From: Pseudomonas mucoides
Lineage (GTDB): Bacteria; Pseudomonadota; Gammaproteobacteria; Pseudomonadales; Pseudomonadaceae
DNA length: 64,000 nucleotides
Reading direction: 5' to 3'
Assembly: GCF_015461845.1 (NCBI RefSeq)
Contig: NZ_JACOPW010000004.1
Span: 426,722 to 490,721, forward strand
Part shown: positions 16,637 through 25,100 of the stretch, piece by piece
How the letters are laid out: each line of letters starts with the position of its first letter
Position numbering within the stretch: position 1 is the stretch's first letter
Notes under the pieces: generated by a model
Told to the model about the DNA's origin: nothing
Databases searched by the model: none
What the model saw: only the letters and a program-made list of their open reading frames with translations
Made by a program: the position numbers and the translations under genes

Positions 16637-17051
16637 TTTCCTGCGGCGTTTTGCCGAGCAGTTTGCGGCCTTGGACAAGGACAACCTGCACCACCTCAAT
16701 CAGCTTTACACCCATGATGTGCAATTCACTGACCCGCTGCATGAAGTACAAGGCCTGGTGGCGTTGCGCAGCTACTTCACCGATCTCTATACCAATGTCA
16801 GTGACCTGCATTTCGAGTTTCACGGTTTCGACCACATCAGTGAAGGCGAAGGCTATCTGCGCTGGGTCATGAGTTACCGCCACCCGCGCCTGGCCAACGG
16901 CCAGTTGATACGAGTGGAAGGTTGCTCTCACCTGCTTTGGCGCGACAAGGTTTATCGGCATCGGGATTACTTCGATGCCGGGGCGTTGATTTACGAACAT
17001 CTACCCGTATTGGGTCGGGCGATTGCCTGGCTAAAAAGGAGAATGGGATGA
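16629..17051 (+). CDS. nuclear transport factor 2 (SnoaL-like) family protein
   Basis: A 140-residue soluble protein with an NTF2-like cone fold: an N-terminal helix pair (FLRRFAEQFAALDKDNLHHL), YTHDVQFTDPLHEVQG typical of SnoaL-like proteins, and a final sheet (VEGCSHLLWRDKVYRHRDYFDAG). The family includes small isomerases, hydrolases and binding proteins, so no reaction can be named. It overlaps the photolyase stop by eight bases, and its own stop overlaps the SDR start (ATGA), so it is translationally locked into the operon. Confidence 0.85.
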   Translation: MSDFLRRFAEQFAALDKDNLHHLNQLYTHDVQFTDPLHEVQGLVALRSYFTDLYTNVSDLHFEFHGFDHISEGEGYLRWVMSYRHPRLANGQLIRVEGCSHLLWRDKVYRHRDYFDAGALIYEHLPVLGRAIAWLKRRMG

Positions 17052-17830
17052 GTCTGGCAACTCCACGGCGCTACTGGTTGACCGGCGCCAGCAGCGGTAT
17101 TGGCGCCTCGCTGGCCGAAGAAATACTCAAGACCGGCGCTCACGTGGCCGTCAGTGCACGCTCGACAGCCGTGTTGAAGGTCTTGTCCTTGCGCTATCCC
17201 GGACAAGTGCTGGTGGTGCCGGGTGACCTGACCAACAGCCAGCAGGTGCGTGAAATCGGTGAGCAGATTGCGCAAGTCTGGGGCTCGCTGGACACCGTTA
17301 TTCTCAACGCGGGCACCTGCGAATACATCGACGTCCAGCAATTTGACTCATCGATTGTCGAACACGTGGTGCGCACCAATCTGCTCGCCAGCGCCTATTG
17401 CATCGAGGCGGCGTTACCATTGCTGCGCAAAGGCACCGCGCCGCACCTGGTGGCCGTCGCGAGCTCCGTTACGTACTTGCCGCTGCCGCGTGCCGAAGCC
17501 TATGGTGCGTCGAAGGCCGGGCTGCGCTACCTGTTTGAATCGCTGCGCATTGATCTCGCGCCGGAAGGCATCGAAGTCACTATTGTCAGCCCAGGCTTCG
17601 TCGAGACACCGCTGACGGCCAAGAATGACTTCCCGATGCCGCTCAGTTGGCCGGTGGGTAAAGCGGCCCGGCACATCTTCGCCAAACTCAAGAACCGGCC
17701 ATTGGAGATCGCGTTTCCCGGCCTGTTCATGGCGGCACTGTGGCCTCTGTCGAAAATGCCCAACGCGGTGAAACTGGCCATCGGCAAACGCATGGTGCGC
17801 AGCCCTGCGCCGATCCAGGATCGCCCATGA
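17048..17830 (+). CDS. short-chain dehydrogenase/reductase
   Basis: A 260-residue classical SDR. The cofactor motif TGASSGIG is at residues 12-19, NAG at 87-89, and the catalytic Ser-Tyr-Lys set is S139 or S140, Y152 and K156 (AYGASK). The C-terminal part has a hydrophobic stretch (LEIAFPGLFMAALWPL) that may contact the membrane. The start is the ATG overlapping the NTF2-like stop; the downstream flavoprotein ATG overlaps this stop. In this cluster it probably oxidises or reduces a lipid intermediate, an inference from context only. Confidence 0.9.
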   Translation: MSLATPRRYWLTGASSGIGASLAEEILKTGAHVAVSARSTAVLKVLSLRYPGQVLVVPGDLTNSQQVREIGEQIAQVWGSLDTVILNAGTCEYIDVQQFDSSIVEHVVRTNLLASAYCIEAALPLLRKGTAPHLVAVASSVTYLPLPRAEAYGASKAGLRYLFESLRIDLAPEGIEVTIVSPGFVETPLTAKNDFPMPLSWPVGKAARHIFAKLKNRPLEIAFPGLFMAALWPLSKMPNAVKLAIGKRMVRSPAPIQDRP

Positions 17831-19074
17831 ACATCGCCATCATCGGCAGCGGCATCTCGGGACTGACCTGCGCCTACCTGCTGAATCGCCGGCATGAGAT
17901 CACCCTGTTCGAGGCTGGCAACCGGGCGGGCGGTCATACCCACACGGTCGACGTGTCGGTCGATGGCCAGCGCTATGCGGTCGACACCGGTTTCATTGTC
18001 TTCAACAACCGGACCTACCCGAATTTCATCCGCCTGCTGGGCCAGCTCGGGGTGGGTTTCAAACCGACTGAGATGAGTTTCTCGGTGACGGACCCGGATA
18101 CCGGTCTTGAGTACAACGGCAACAATCTGAACAGCCTGTTCGCCCAACGCCGCAACCTGTTGTCGCCCGGATTCTGGGGCATGTTGCGCGATATTCTGCG
18201 CTTCAATAAAGAAGCCCAGCGCGACCTGGCGCAAGGGCGCATCGCCGCCGACACCACGCTGGATGATTACTTGAAGGCCGGACACTACGGCGAGCGCTTT
18301 ATCCTGCATTACATCGTGCCCATGGGGGCGGCGATCTGGTCAATGTCCATGGCGGACATGCTCGGTTTCCCATTGCAGTTTTTTGTGCGGTTTTTCAAGA
18401 ATCACGGGCTGTTGTCCGTCAACAATCGCCCGCAATGGTGTGTGATTGAAGGCGGTTCCAATGCCTACGTCGGACCGCTGACCGCCTCATTTCGCGAGAA
18501 GATTCGTCTCAACTGCCCCGTGACGCGCGTCGAGCGTGATGACGCAGGTGTGGTTATTCACAGCGTTGCTGGCAGCGAACGCTTCGATAAAGTCGTGTTT
18601 GCCTGCCACAGCGATCAGGCGTTGAAACTGTTGGCCAGGCCGAGCGATGCGGAACGGTCGATCCTCGGTGCCCTGCCCTACGCCGATAACGAAGTGGTGC
18701 TGCACACTGATACGCGCTTGCTGCCCGTGGGCAAACGGGCCTGGGCCAGCTGGAATTATCGCCTAGGAGGCGCCGGTCACACACTGGCCGCCGTCACCTA
18801 CGACATGAACATCCTCCAAGGTTTGCAGAGCGATACCACGTTTTGCGTCAGCCTCAACCAGAGCGCCGGCATCAGCCCTGACAAAGTGCTCGGCACATTC
18901 ACCTACGCCCATCCGCAATACAGCCTGGCAGCCGTCGCCGCGCAAGGTCGTTGGGATGAACTGGATGGCACACAACACAGCCATTTTTGCGGCGCTTATT
19001 GGGCCAACGGTTTCCATGAAGACGGTGTGGTCAGCGCCTTGCGAGTCGCCCGCTCCTTTGGAGAAGTGCTGTGA
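17827..19074 (+). CDS. FAD-dependent amine-oxidase/desaturase-like protein
   Basis: A 415-residue flavoprotein with the FAD motif AIIGSGISGLTCA (residues 4-16) and GNRAGGHTHTVDV after the second strand, like phytoene-desaturase and amine-oxidase superfamily members. Relatives next to DUF1365 and CFA-type genes are widespread; one such Rhodobacter protein (UfaD) desaturates methylated fatty acids on the way to furan fatty acids (from memory). I infer a lipid oxidoreductase. The ATG overlaps the SDR stop, and the stop overlaps the GTG of the DUF1365 gene. Confidence 0.88.
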   Translation: MNIAIIGSGISGLTCAYLLNRRHEITLFEAGNRAGGHTHTVDVSVDGQRYAVDTGFIVFNNRTYPNFIRLLGQLGVGFKPTEMSFSVTDPDTGLEYNGNNLNSLFAQRRNLLSPGFWGMLRDILRFNKEAQRDLAQGRIAADTTLDDYLKAGHYGERFILHYIVPMGAAIWSMSMADMLGFPLQFFVRFFKNHGLLSVNNRPQWCVIEGGSNAYVGPLTASFREKIRLNCPVTRVERDDAGVVIHSVAGSERFDKVVFACHSDQALKLLARPSDAERSILGALPYADNEVVLHTDTRLLPVGKRAWASWNYRLGGAGHTLAAVTYDMNILQGLQSDTTFCVSLNQSAGISPDKVLGTFTYAHPQYSLAAVAAQGRWDELDGTQHSHFCGAYWANGFHEDGVVSALRVARSFGEVL

Positions 19075-19886
19075 ACAGCGCCCTCTACAGCGGCTGGATT
19101 GCCCACCGGCGGTTTGCCCCAAGGCACCACGCCTTCCGCTATCGGATCGGCCTGCTGTACCTGGACCTCGACGAGCAGGACGCCGTGCTCGGCTTGTCGC
19201 CCCTGTCCGGCACCAGCCGCTTTGTACCCTACTCGTTTCGCGAAACGGATTACCTGAAAACCTTTACCGGCAAGGGCATGCGCCTGATTGATGCGGTTCG
19301 CAAGCAAGTCAGCGAAGTCATCGGCCATGCCCCGCAAGGGTCGATATGCCTGCTGACACAGGTGCGCAGTTGGGGTCTGTCGTTCAATCCGGTGAGTTTC
19401 TTCTATTGCCATGAAGCCGATGGGCAATTGGCTGCGATTGTTTGCGAAGTCACTAACACGCCGTGGCGAGAACGTTTTCTCTATGTGTTGCCAGCGAGGT
19501 CGCCTGAGAACCGGTTCGATTTCCATCAGCATTTCGTGGTGACCAAGGCATTTGATGTATCGCCATTTTTACCGCGGGATCTCGAGTATCGGATGAGTTT
19601 CAGCCCTGTCGCCAACACGCTCGGCGTGCACATGGCGGACTGGCAGGGTGAACTGAAACTCTTCGACGCCACCCTGAACCTGCATCGCGAAACGCTAAAC
19701 CGTAGCAGCCTGCACCGTTACCTGCGGCAGTTTCCCTGGATGACCGCGAAAACCTGCCTGGCGATTTACTGGCAGGCGCTGCGCCTTTTGCTTAAACGCA
19801 CCCCGGTGTTTGCTCATCGGGTTGCCGTTGGTAGCGTTCAAACCGCCATAGCTCCCTCCAAGGATCGCCGTCATGAAATCCTCTAG
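19071..19886 (+). CDS. DUF1365 family protein
   Basis: A 271-residue protein of the DUF1365 family. Visible family segments are GWIAHRRFAPRHHAFRYRIG near the N terminus, SWGLSFNPVSFFYC in the middle and KAFDVSPFLPRDLEYRMSF. No catalytic activity is established. The start is a GTG overlapping the stop of the flavoprotein gene (GTGA), and the end overlaps the CFA-like gene by 14 bases. The pairing of DUF1365 with a flavoprotein upstream and a CFA-type methyltransferase downstream is recurrent in bacteria and implies one lipid pathway. Confidence 0.9.
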   Translation: MNSALYSGWIAHRRFAPRHHAFRYRIGLLYLDLDEQDAVLGLSPLSGTSRFVPYSFRETDYLKTFTGKGMRLIDAVRKQVSEVIGHAPQGSICLLTQVRSWGLSFNPVSFFYCHEADGQLAAIVCEVTNTPWRERFLYVLPARSPENRFDFHQHFVVTKAFDVSPFLPRDLEYRMSFSPVANTLGVHMADWQGELKLFDATLNLHRETLNRSSLHRYLRQFPWMTAKTCLAIYWQALRLLLKRTPVFAHRVAVGSVQTAIAPSKDRRHEIL

Positions 19887-21144
19887 CCTCTTGGGCAAAG
19901 TCAATTTGTCCGGCCCCCACAGCTTGACCGGAGCGTTGCTGCGCCGCGGCGTGCTACGGCAACTTGCAGCGCTTAAACACGGGCAACTGGTGGTCATCGA
20001 GGACGGCGAACGGCATGTCTTCGGCACGGCCGGCAGTCATCTGATTGGGGAAATTCACATCCTCGACGCCGCGGCATGGGGATGGGTGGCGAGCAACGGT
20101 TCCATTGGCGCGGGTGAAGCGTTCATCCACGGTTATTGGAGTTCGCCGGACCTGACCGCCGTGGTGCGCGTTTTCGTCAGCAACCTCGACGTGCTGGATG
20201 CGCTGGAAGGTGGCCTGGCAAAACTCGGCCGGCCTTTCGTTCAAGGACTGCACTGGCTCAATCGCAACACCCGCAAGGGCTCGCAGAAAAACATCGCCGC
20301 CCATTACGACCTGGGCAATGACCTGTTCGAGCAGTTTCTCGATCCGACCATGATGTATTCCGCTGCGCAATTCCTTAGCCCCGAAGACAGCCTCGAACAG
20401 GCGCAGTTGAACAAACTCGAAAGGATCTGCCAGAAACTGGCCTTGCAACCCAACGATCACCTGCTGGAAATCGGCACCGGCTGGGGCAGCATGGCGCTTT
20501 ACGCCGCGCAGCATTACGGCTGCAAGGTCACCACCACCACGCTCTCGAAAGAGCAGTTCGCGTTTACCGCCCAACGAATCGAAACCCTCGGCCTGCAAGG
20601 CCAGGTCACACTGTTGCTCAAGGATTACCGCGACCTCACCGGTCAGTACGACAAACTGGTGTCGATCGAGATGATCGAAGCAGTCGGTCACCGCTTTCTG
20701 CCGACTTACTTCAAGCAATGCGCGCACTTGCTCAAAAGCAACGGCTTGATGCTGCTGCAGGCCATCACCATTCGCGAGCAACGCTACGAACAGGCCAAGG
20801 GCAACGTCGACTTCATCCAACGCTACATCTTCCCCGGCGGTGCCCTTCCGTGCGTGCAGAAAATGCTCGAGATCGTCAGTCGCGACACCGACATGAACCT
20901 GCTGCACATGGAGGATTTCGGTTTGCACTACGCGCGAACCCTGCGCCTGTGGCATGACAATTTTCGACGTGCCCAGGGCCGTTTGAGCGAGTTGGGCTAC
21001 GACGATTATTTCCTGCGGCTTTGGGAGTTTTACCTGTGCTACTGCGAAGGCGGCTTTTTGGAGCGCACCATCGGCACGGCACAATTGCTGTTGGCCAAAC
21101 CGTCTGCGATCACCGCGCCGCTGCTGGGCCGTTTCGATGCCTGA
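19873..21144 (+). CDS. CFA-type lipid methyltransferase with altered active site
   Basis: A 423-residue SAM-dependent methyltransferase of the cyclopropane-fatty-acid synthase family. The N-terminal lipid-binding part is residues 1-130; HYDLGNDLFEQFLDP (144-158) and the SAM motif EIGTGWGS (199-206) follow. Compared with E. coli Cfa as I recall it, the cysteine of YSCAYW is alanine here (A164) and the bicarbonate-binding histidine of LLHTIG is glutamine (Q296, LLQAITI), while E269 and Y353 are kept. Loss of the His suggests a product other than a cyclopropane, perhaps a methyl-branched chain. It acts on membrane phospholipid acyl chains. Confidence 0.88.
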   Translation: MKSSSLLGKVNLSGPHSLTGALLRRGVLRQLAALKHGQLVVIEDGERHVFGTAGSHLIGEIHILDAAAWGWVASNGSIGAGEAFIHGYWSSPDLTAVVRVFVSNLDVLDALEGGLAKLGRPFVQGLHWLNRNTRKGSQKNIAAHYDLGNDLFEQFLDPTMMYSAAQFLSPEDSLEQAQLNKLERICQKLALQPNDHLLEIGTGWGSMALYAAQHYGCKVTTTTLSKEQFAFTAQRIETLGLQGQVTLLLKDYRDLTGQYDKLVSIEMIEAVGHRFLPTYFKQCAHLLKSNGLMLLQAITIREQRYEQAKGNVDFIQRYIFPGGALPCVQKMLEIVSRDTDMNLLHMEDFGLHYARTLRLWHDNFRRAQGRLSELGYDDYFLRLWEFYLCYCEGGFLERTIGTAQLLLAKPSAITAPLLGRFDA

Positions 21145-21640
21145 ACGCGTGGCTAATGCAGTATTGTTTCAGCTTGGCTGGTTTGCCTGCGTGGTCGGCG
21201 GCAGCAGCCTGTGGTTGCTGGTGCCACTGGCAGTGCTGGTGATTCATCTGCTGTGGATAAGTCGCTGGACCGATGAAGGTCGATTGATTCTCAGCGTTGT
21301 GCTGCTGGGCACCACTGTCGACAGTTCATTGCGCTGGCTGGGCGTATTCGATTTCAACGACGTCGCGCCATTGATTCCGTTGTGGTTGATGCTGTTGTGG
21401 GCACTGCTGGCAACGACGTTGCGTCATAGCCTGGCGTGGACCGCCAACCCCTGGTGGCTCGGTAGCATGCTCGGCGCCGTCGGCGGGCCATTGTCGTATT
21501 ACGCAGGCGGACAATTGGCGGACGTGCAGTTTCCTTATGGACAATGGCCGACCTTGATTGGCATCGGGCTGCTTTGGGCAGCCCTGTTTCCTGCACTTCA
21601 CTTCATGGCGCAGCGACTCACGTCAGACACCCGCCACTGA
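21137..21640 (+). CDS. DUF2878 family membrane protein
   Basis: A 167-residue integral membrane protein with about five hydrophobic segments (for example FACVVGGSSLWLLVPLAVLV, LIPLWLMLLWALLA, LIGIGLLWAALFPALHFMA), matching DUF2878. The loop TTVDSSLRWLGVFDF lies between the second and third spans. Function is unknown. It overlaps the CFA-like gene by eight bases and closes the light-linked operon. A role in handling or placing the modified lipid is possible, from context alone. Confidence 0.82.
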   Translation: MPERVANAVLFQLGWFACVVGGSSLWLLVPLAVLVIHLLWISRWTDEGRLILSVVLLGTTVDSSLRWLGVFDFNDVAPLIPLWLMLLWALLATTLRHSLAWTANPWWLGSMLGAVGGPLSYYAGGQLADVQFPYGQWPTLIGIGLLWAALFPALHFMAQRLTSDTRH

Positions 21641-21693
21641 GCGTCCGTCTGGCCTTTCACACAGCAGCGGCCCACTGCCTTACACTGCGCACC

Positions 21694-21999
21694 ATGAAAA
21701 CCATTCCCCACACGCAAATCGCCGAGCCGGCTGTCACGTGCTCGACCTGCGCGGCTTGCTGCTGTCAGCTCGAAGTGATGCTGATCACCGACACGGGCGT
21801 GCCTGAACGTTTTATCGATACGGATGATTGGGGCGGGGAAGTCATGCTGCGTCTGGACGACGGCTGGTGTGCGGCGCTGGATCGCAACAGCATGATGTGC
21901 ACCATCTACGAAAAGCGCCCGCTGATCTGCCGGGAATTCGAGATGGGCGCACCGGAATGCATCGAAGAACGCCAGGGGATCAGCACGGCGTATCGGTAA
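21694..21999 (+). CDS. YkgJ family cysteine cluster protein
   Basis: A 101-residue protein with the zinc- or iron-binding cluster pattern of the YkgJ/UPF0153 family: C16, C19 and C22-C24 (CSTCAACCC), then MCTIYEKRPLICREF and PEC near the C terminus. The ATG at 21694 is the start of the family; an open frame further upstream overlaps the DUF2878 gene and is spurious. It lies 53 bases after the operon and may be a passenger. The metal and the activity are unproven. Confidence 0.85.
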   Translation: MKTIPHTQIAEPAVTCSTCAACCCQLEVMLITDTGVPERFIDTDDWGGEVMLRLDDGWCAALDRNSMMCTIYEKRPLICREFEMGAPECIEERQGISTAYR

Positions 22000-22027
22000 C
22001 CTGAAAAGGCGTTGCACCTTCTGACGC

Positions 22028-22094
22028 CATCGCGGGCAAGCCATGCTTCCACAGGAGATTGCGTCACCTGTGGGAGCGTGGCTTGCTCGCGATG
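22028..22094. repeat. REPIN: inverted REP pair
   Basis: CATCGCGGGCAAGCCATGCTTCCACAG at 22028 is met by CTGTGGGAGCGTGGCTTGCTCGCGATG ending at 22094. The pair sits between the convergent YkgJ-like and pagL genes, 10 bases from the pagL stop. Confidence 0.85.
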
Positions 22095-22103
22095 CTTTTG
22101 AAG

Positions 22104-22631
22104 TTACAACGGCATTGTGTAGTGCAGCGAGTAGCTTTCTACGCCGTCGTTGTGACTGGCCATACCCGCATTGGAATAATGCGTCGCTCGAATCCCGACT
22201 TCGTGCCCGCCGGTGAAACGCAGGCCAGCGCCGAAACGGTCTTCGAACTGGAAAGCCTGGCCAATGTTGTTGTCTTCGACTTCAGTGTGGGAGAACACCG
22301 CCACACCAATCCCCGCCTCGAGGTAAGGTTTGATCGACTGCCCGGCAAATTCGTAAACGAACACCGGCGAGAACGACAGGCTGTTGTTGCTGGAGCTCTT
22401 GTCACCTTCCCAATAGGTATAGGCGCCACTCCAGTAACCGGTCAGGCGACCCACGTCGCTTTGCCACCAGCTCTGATCCCAGTCGAATTGCATGCCCAGT
22501 CGATAGGTCATGGTTGATTCGGTGGTCTGACCGACCCCGAACTCCACGCCTGCCGCCTGTGCGGTAAAACTTTGCCCCATCAAAGCGGCCGCAATCGCGG
22601 CCAAGCAGAATAGTCGCTTCACTAGAAACAT
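22104..22631 (-). CDS. pagL: lipid A 3-O-deacylase
   Basis: A 175-residue outer-membrane beta-barrel enzyme that removes the 3-position acyl chain of lipid A. A signal peptide (MFLVKRLFCLAAIAAALMGQ.., cut near AQA at 27) precedes alternating strands. The catalytic residues fit PAO1 PagL: H151 and S153 (RATHYSNAG) and E165 (NDGVES), with the same 2- and 12-residue spacings. Length is close to the family (about 173). It is transcribed alone and lies in the same place as PA4661 in PAO1 (from memory), beside the photolyase cluster. Confidence 0.93.
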   Translation of the reverse strand: MFLVKRLFCLAAIAAALMGQSFTAQAAGVEFGVGQTTESTMTYRLGMQFDWDQSWWQSDVGRLTGYWSGAYTYWEGDKSSSNNSLSFSPVFVYEFAGQSIKPYLEAGIGVAVFSHTEVEDNNIGQAFQFEDRFGAGLRFTGGHEVGIRATHYSNAGMASHNDGVESYSLHYTMPL

Positions 22632-22736
22632 CCTTTTCCGAACGATTTCGTATGGTTTTTTTGTTACTCAACGCTATAGAAGTCGACGCTTAATCAGAAG
22701 TTCACCCCAATTACCCGCACGGCCCCAACTTTTTAG

Positions 22737-23528
22737 TTAACGCTCGAAGCTTCTCACAACGCCGGCCGTATTCCACAGTATCGGCAAGATATTTCTGAAA
22801 TGAACCGGATCGGCACTCGTCCAGAACTCGGTAGCACGCGCCGGCCCGTCAGCGAGCAGTTCACGCTCGGCCAACAGACGCTGAAGTTGTCGCGCAACAG
22901 CCGCCCCCGTGTCGATCAGGCTGATGTCATCGGGGATCATCTGCTTTAGCAAAGGCTTCAGGAAGGGATAATGCGTGCAGCCCAAAATCAAGGTGTCGCA
23001 CCCGGCGCCGAGCAACGGCTCGACATACCTGGCCAACAACTGGCGCAATGCCTCGCTGTGCAGATCACCGTTTTCAATCAGTTCTACCAGGCCGGGACAC
23101 GGTTGAGTGATGACGCGCACATCGGTGGCGAAACGGTCGAGCAACGCGGCGAATTTGGCACTCTGCAAGGTGCCGGTGGTGGCGAGCACGCCAACCACGC
23201 CACTGCGGGTCGCGGCGGCGGCGGGCTTGACCGCCGGCTCCATGCCGACAATCGGCCACTGCGGATAATCGCGACGCAAGTCAGCGACGCCAGCGACGGT
23301 CGCGGTGTTGCACGCCAGCACCAGGGCTTTGGCGCCCTGCTGCTGGAAAAAATCGGCCATGACGCTGCAGCGCTGGCGGATGAATTCCGGGGTTTTCTCG
23401 CCGTAGGGAATGTTCCCGCAGTCGGCGACGTACAGCAGTGACTCGTTAGGCAGCAACCGCTGGATCTCGGCCAGCACCGAGAGCCCACCGACGCCGGAGT
23501 CGAACACGCCAATCGGCGCTTCACGCAT
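22737..23528 (-). CDS. murI: glutamate racemase
   Basis: A 263-residue cofactor-independent racemase that makes D-glutamate for peptidoglycan. The two catalytic cysteines are C73 (ACNTAT) and C184 (LGCTHYPFL); GVFDSGVGGLSVL forms the N-terminal active-site loop. The ATG at 23528 begins the family sequence and overlaps the moeB stop by eight bases; the longer upstream frame is not supported. It is the last gene of the minus-strand hemA-prfA-prmC-moeB-murI operon. Confidence 0.96.
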   Translation of the reverse strand: MREAPIGVFDSGVGGLSVLAEIQRLLPNESLLYVADCGNIPYGEKTPEFIRQRCSVMADFFQQQGAKALVLACNTATVAGVADLRRDYPQWPIVGMEPAVKPAAAATRSGVVGVLATTGTLQSAKFAALLDRFATDVRVITQPCPGLVELIENGDLHSEALRQLLARYVEPLLGAGCDTLILGCTHYPFLKPLLKQMIPDDISLIDTGAAVARQLQRLLAERELLADGPARATEFWTSADPVHFRNILPILWNTAGVVRSFER

Positions 23529-24285
23529 GTGTCGAACCACAGACGCTGCAACCCGGATCACGCTTGACCCGTAATTCACGGAAGCGCGAGCCCAGCGCAT
23601 CGATCAGCAACAGACGCCCCACCAGCGGCTCCCCGAAACCGACCAACAGTTTCAGGGCTTCCAGTGCCTGAAGGCTTCCGACCAGTCCCACCAACGGACC
23701 GACGACGCCGGCCTCACTGCACGTCAGTTCGGCTTCGCTGCCATGCCCGTATAAGCAGTGGTAGCACGGACTTTCCGGACGGCGCGGGTCGAACACCGAC
23801 AACTGCCCTTCGAGACGAATCGCCGCGCCGCTGACCAGCGGTTTGCAGGCAGCGACGCAGGCAGCATTGACCGCTTCGCGGGTGGAGAAATTGTCGGAGC
23901 AGTCCAGCACCAGATCCACCGCGGCAACCGCTGCCGCGAGGGAATCTTCGTCCAGCGCGGTGCGGTGGGCGATCAATTGAATCTCGGGATTGATGGCGGT
24001 CAAACGGCGAATCGCCGAGTCAACCTTGCTCAGGCCGACGCTATCGGTGTCGTGAATAATCTGGCGCTGCAGGTTGGTCAGGTCGACCGTGTCGAAGTCG
24101 GCGAGGTGCAACTCACCCACACCCGCCGCGGCCAGGTACAGCGCAACCGGTGAGCCGAGACCACCGAGGCCGACAATCAACACGCGGCTTTCTTTCAGTC
24201 GCAACTGACCGTCGATGTCGACGTGTTGCAGCAGAATCTGCCGACTGTAGCGCAACAATTCCTGATCATTCAGCACGGCAGGCAT
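23521..24285 (-). CDS. moeB: molybdopterin-synthase adenylyltransferase (MoeB/ThiF family)
   Basis: A 254-residue E1-like enzyme that adenylates the C-terminal glycine of MoaD (or a related sulfur carrier such as ThiS). The ATP motif GLGGLGSP is at residues 39-46. Two zinc-binding CxxC pairs are present: CYHC in the middle and CSVC near the end. LTCSEAGVVGPLVG is the family activation segment. It overlaps prmC by 16 bases and murI by 8, so it is deep in the operon. Activity toward MoaD versus ThiS cannot be separated by sequence alone. Confidence 0.92.
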   Translation of the reverse strand: MPAVLNDQELLRYSRQILLQHVDIDGQLRLKESRVLIVGLGGLGSPVALYLAAAGVGELHLADFDTVDLTNLQRQIIHDTDSVGLSKVDSAIRRLTAINPEIQLIAHRTALDEDSLAAAVAAVDLVLDCSDNFSTREAVNAACVAACKPLVSGAAIRLEGQLSVFDPRRPESPCYHCLYGHGSEAELTCSEAGVVGPLVGLVGSLQALEALKLLVGFGEPLVGRLLLIDALGSRFRELRVKRDPGCSVCGSTHA

Positions 24286-25100
24286 CCCAGGCTGATACGT
24301 TCGTGTCCACCCAGATCTATTCGGCTGTGGACGTTTTCAAAGCCGCGGGTCAGCAGCAAGTCGCGCACGGCACTGGCTTGATCGTAGCCGTGTTCGAGCA
24401 TCAGCCAGCCACCCGCGTCCAGATAATCCGGCGCCTGGGCGACGATCAAGCGCAGATCGTCGAGCCCGTCGACACCGGCCACCAAGGCACTGGCCGGTTC
24501 GAAGCGCACATCGCCCTCCACCAGATGCGGATCGGAAGACGGGATGTAAGGCGGGTTGCTGATGATCAGTTGGAAACGCTGGCCAGCCAGGGCGCTGAAC
24601 CAATGACTGCTCAGCACCGTGGCGTTATTGAGGTGCAGGCGTTGACGGTTGCGCTCGGCCAGGGCCACAGCTTCCAGCACGCGATCCACCGCCGTGACCT
24701 TCCAGCCCGGACGTTCGCTGGCCAAAGCCAGGGCGATGGCGCCGCTGCCGGTGCCGAGATCGAGGACCTTGGCCGGGGTCGCCGGCAACAGCTCAAGCGC
24801 GGCTTCCACCAGCAATTCCGTGTCAGGACGCGGGATCAGCGTGTGCGGTGCCACTTCCAGGTCCAGCTTCCAGAACCCTTGCTGCCCCAGAATGTAAGCC
24901 ACCGGCTCACCGCCACGACGACGCTGCAGGTAACTGGCAAACGTCAGCGCCGCTTCACTGGGAACAATGCGCTCCGGCCAGGTGTGGAGAAAACTGCGCG
25001 GCTTGCCCAACGCGGCAGCCAGCAACAACTCGGCATCCAGACGCGCAGTCGGCGAGTCGGGCAAGTCGGCGGCGCGCAACAAACTGGCAATGATCGTCAT
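24270..25100 (-). CDS. prmC: peptide chain release factor N5-glutamine methyltransferase
   Basis: A 276-residue SAM-dependent methyltransferase that methylates the glutamine of the GGQ motif in release factors, boosting termination. The SAM motif is VLDLGTGSGAIALALA (residues 112-127) and the catalytic NPPY is at 182-185. Its substrate RF1 is encoded immediately upstream (prfA ends at 25101, directly adjoining this start at 25100), the classic arrangement. Confidence 0.97.
   Translation of the reverse strand: MTIIASLLRAADLPDSPTARLDAELLLAAALGKPRSFLHTWPERIVPSEAALTFASYLQRRRGGEPVAYILGQQGFWKLDLEVAPHTLIPRPDTELLVEAALELLPATPAKVLDLGTGSGAIALALASERPGWKVTAVDRVLEAVALAERNRQRLHLNNATVLSSHWFSALAGQRFQLIISNPPYIPSSDPHLVEGDVRFEPASALVAGVDGLDDLRLIVAQAPDYLDAGGWLMLEHGYDQASAVRDLLLTRGFENVHSRIDLGGHERISLGCLPC

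Noticed and set aside
22028..22094. Repeats at several sites considered as a CRISPR array
   Set aside because: They are dispersed inverted REP pairs at gene ends, not regularly spaced direct repeats with unique spacers, and no cas gene is present.
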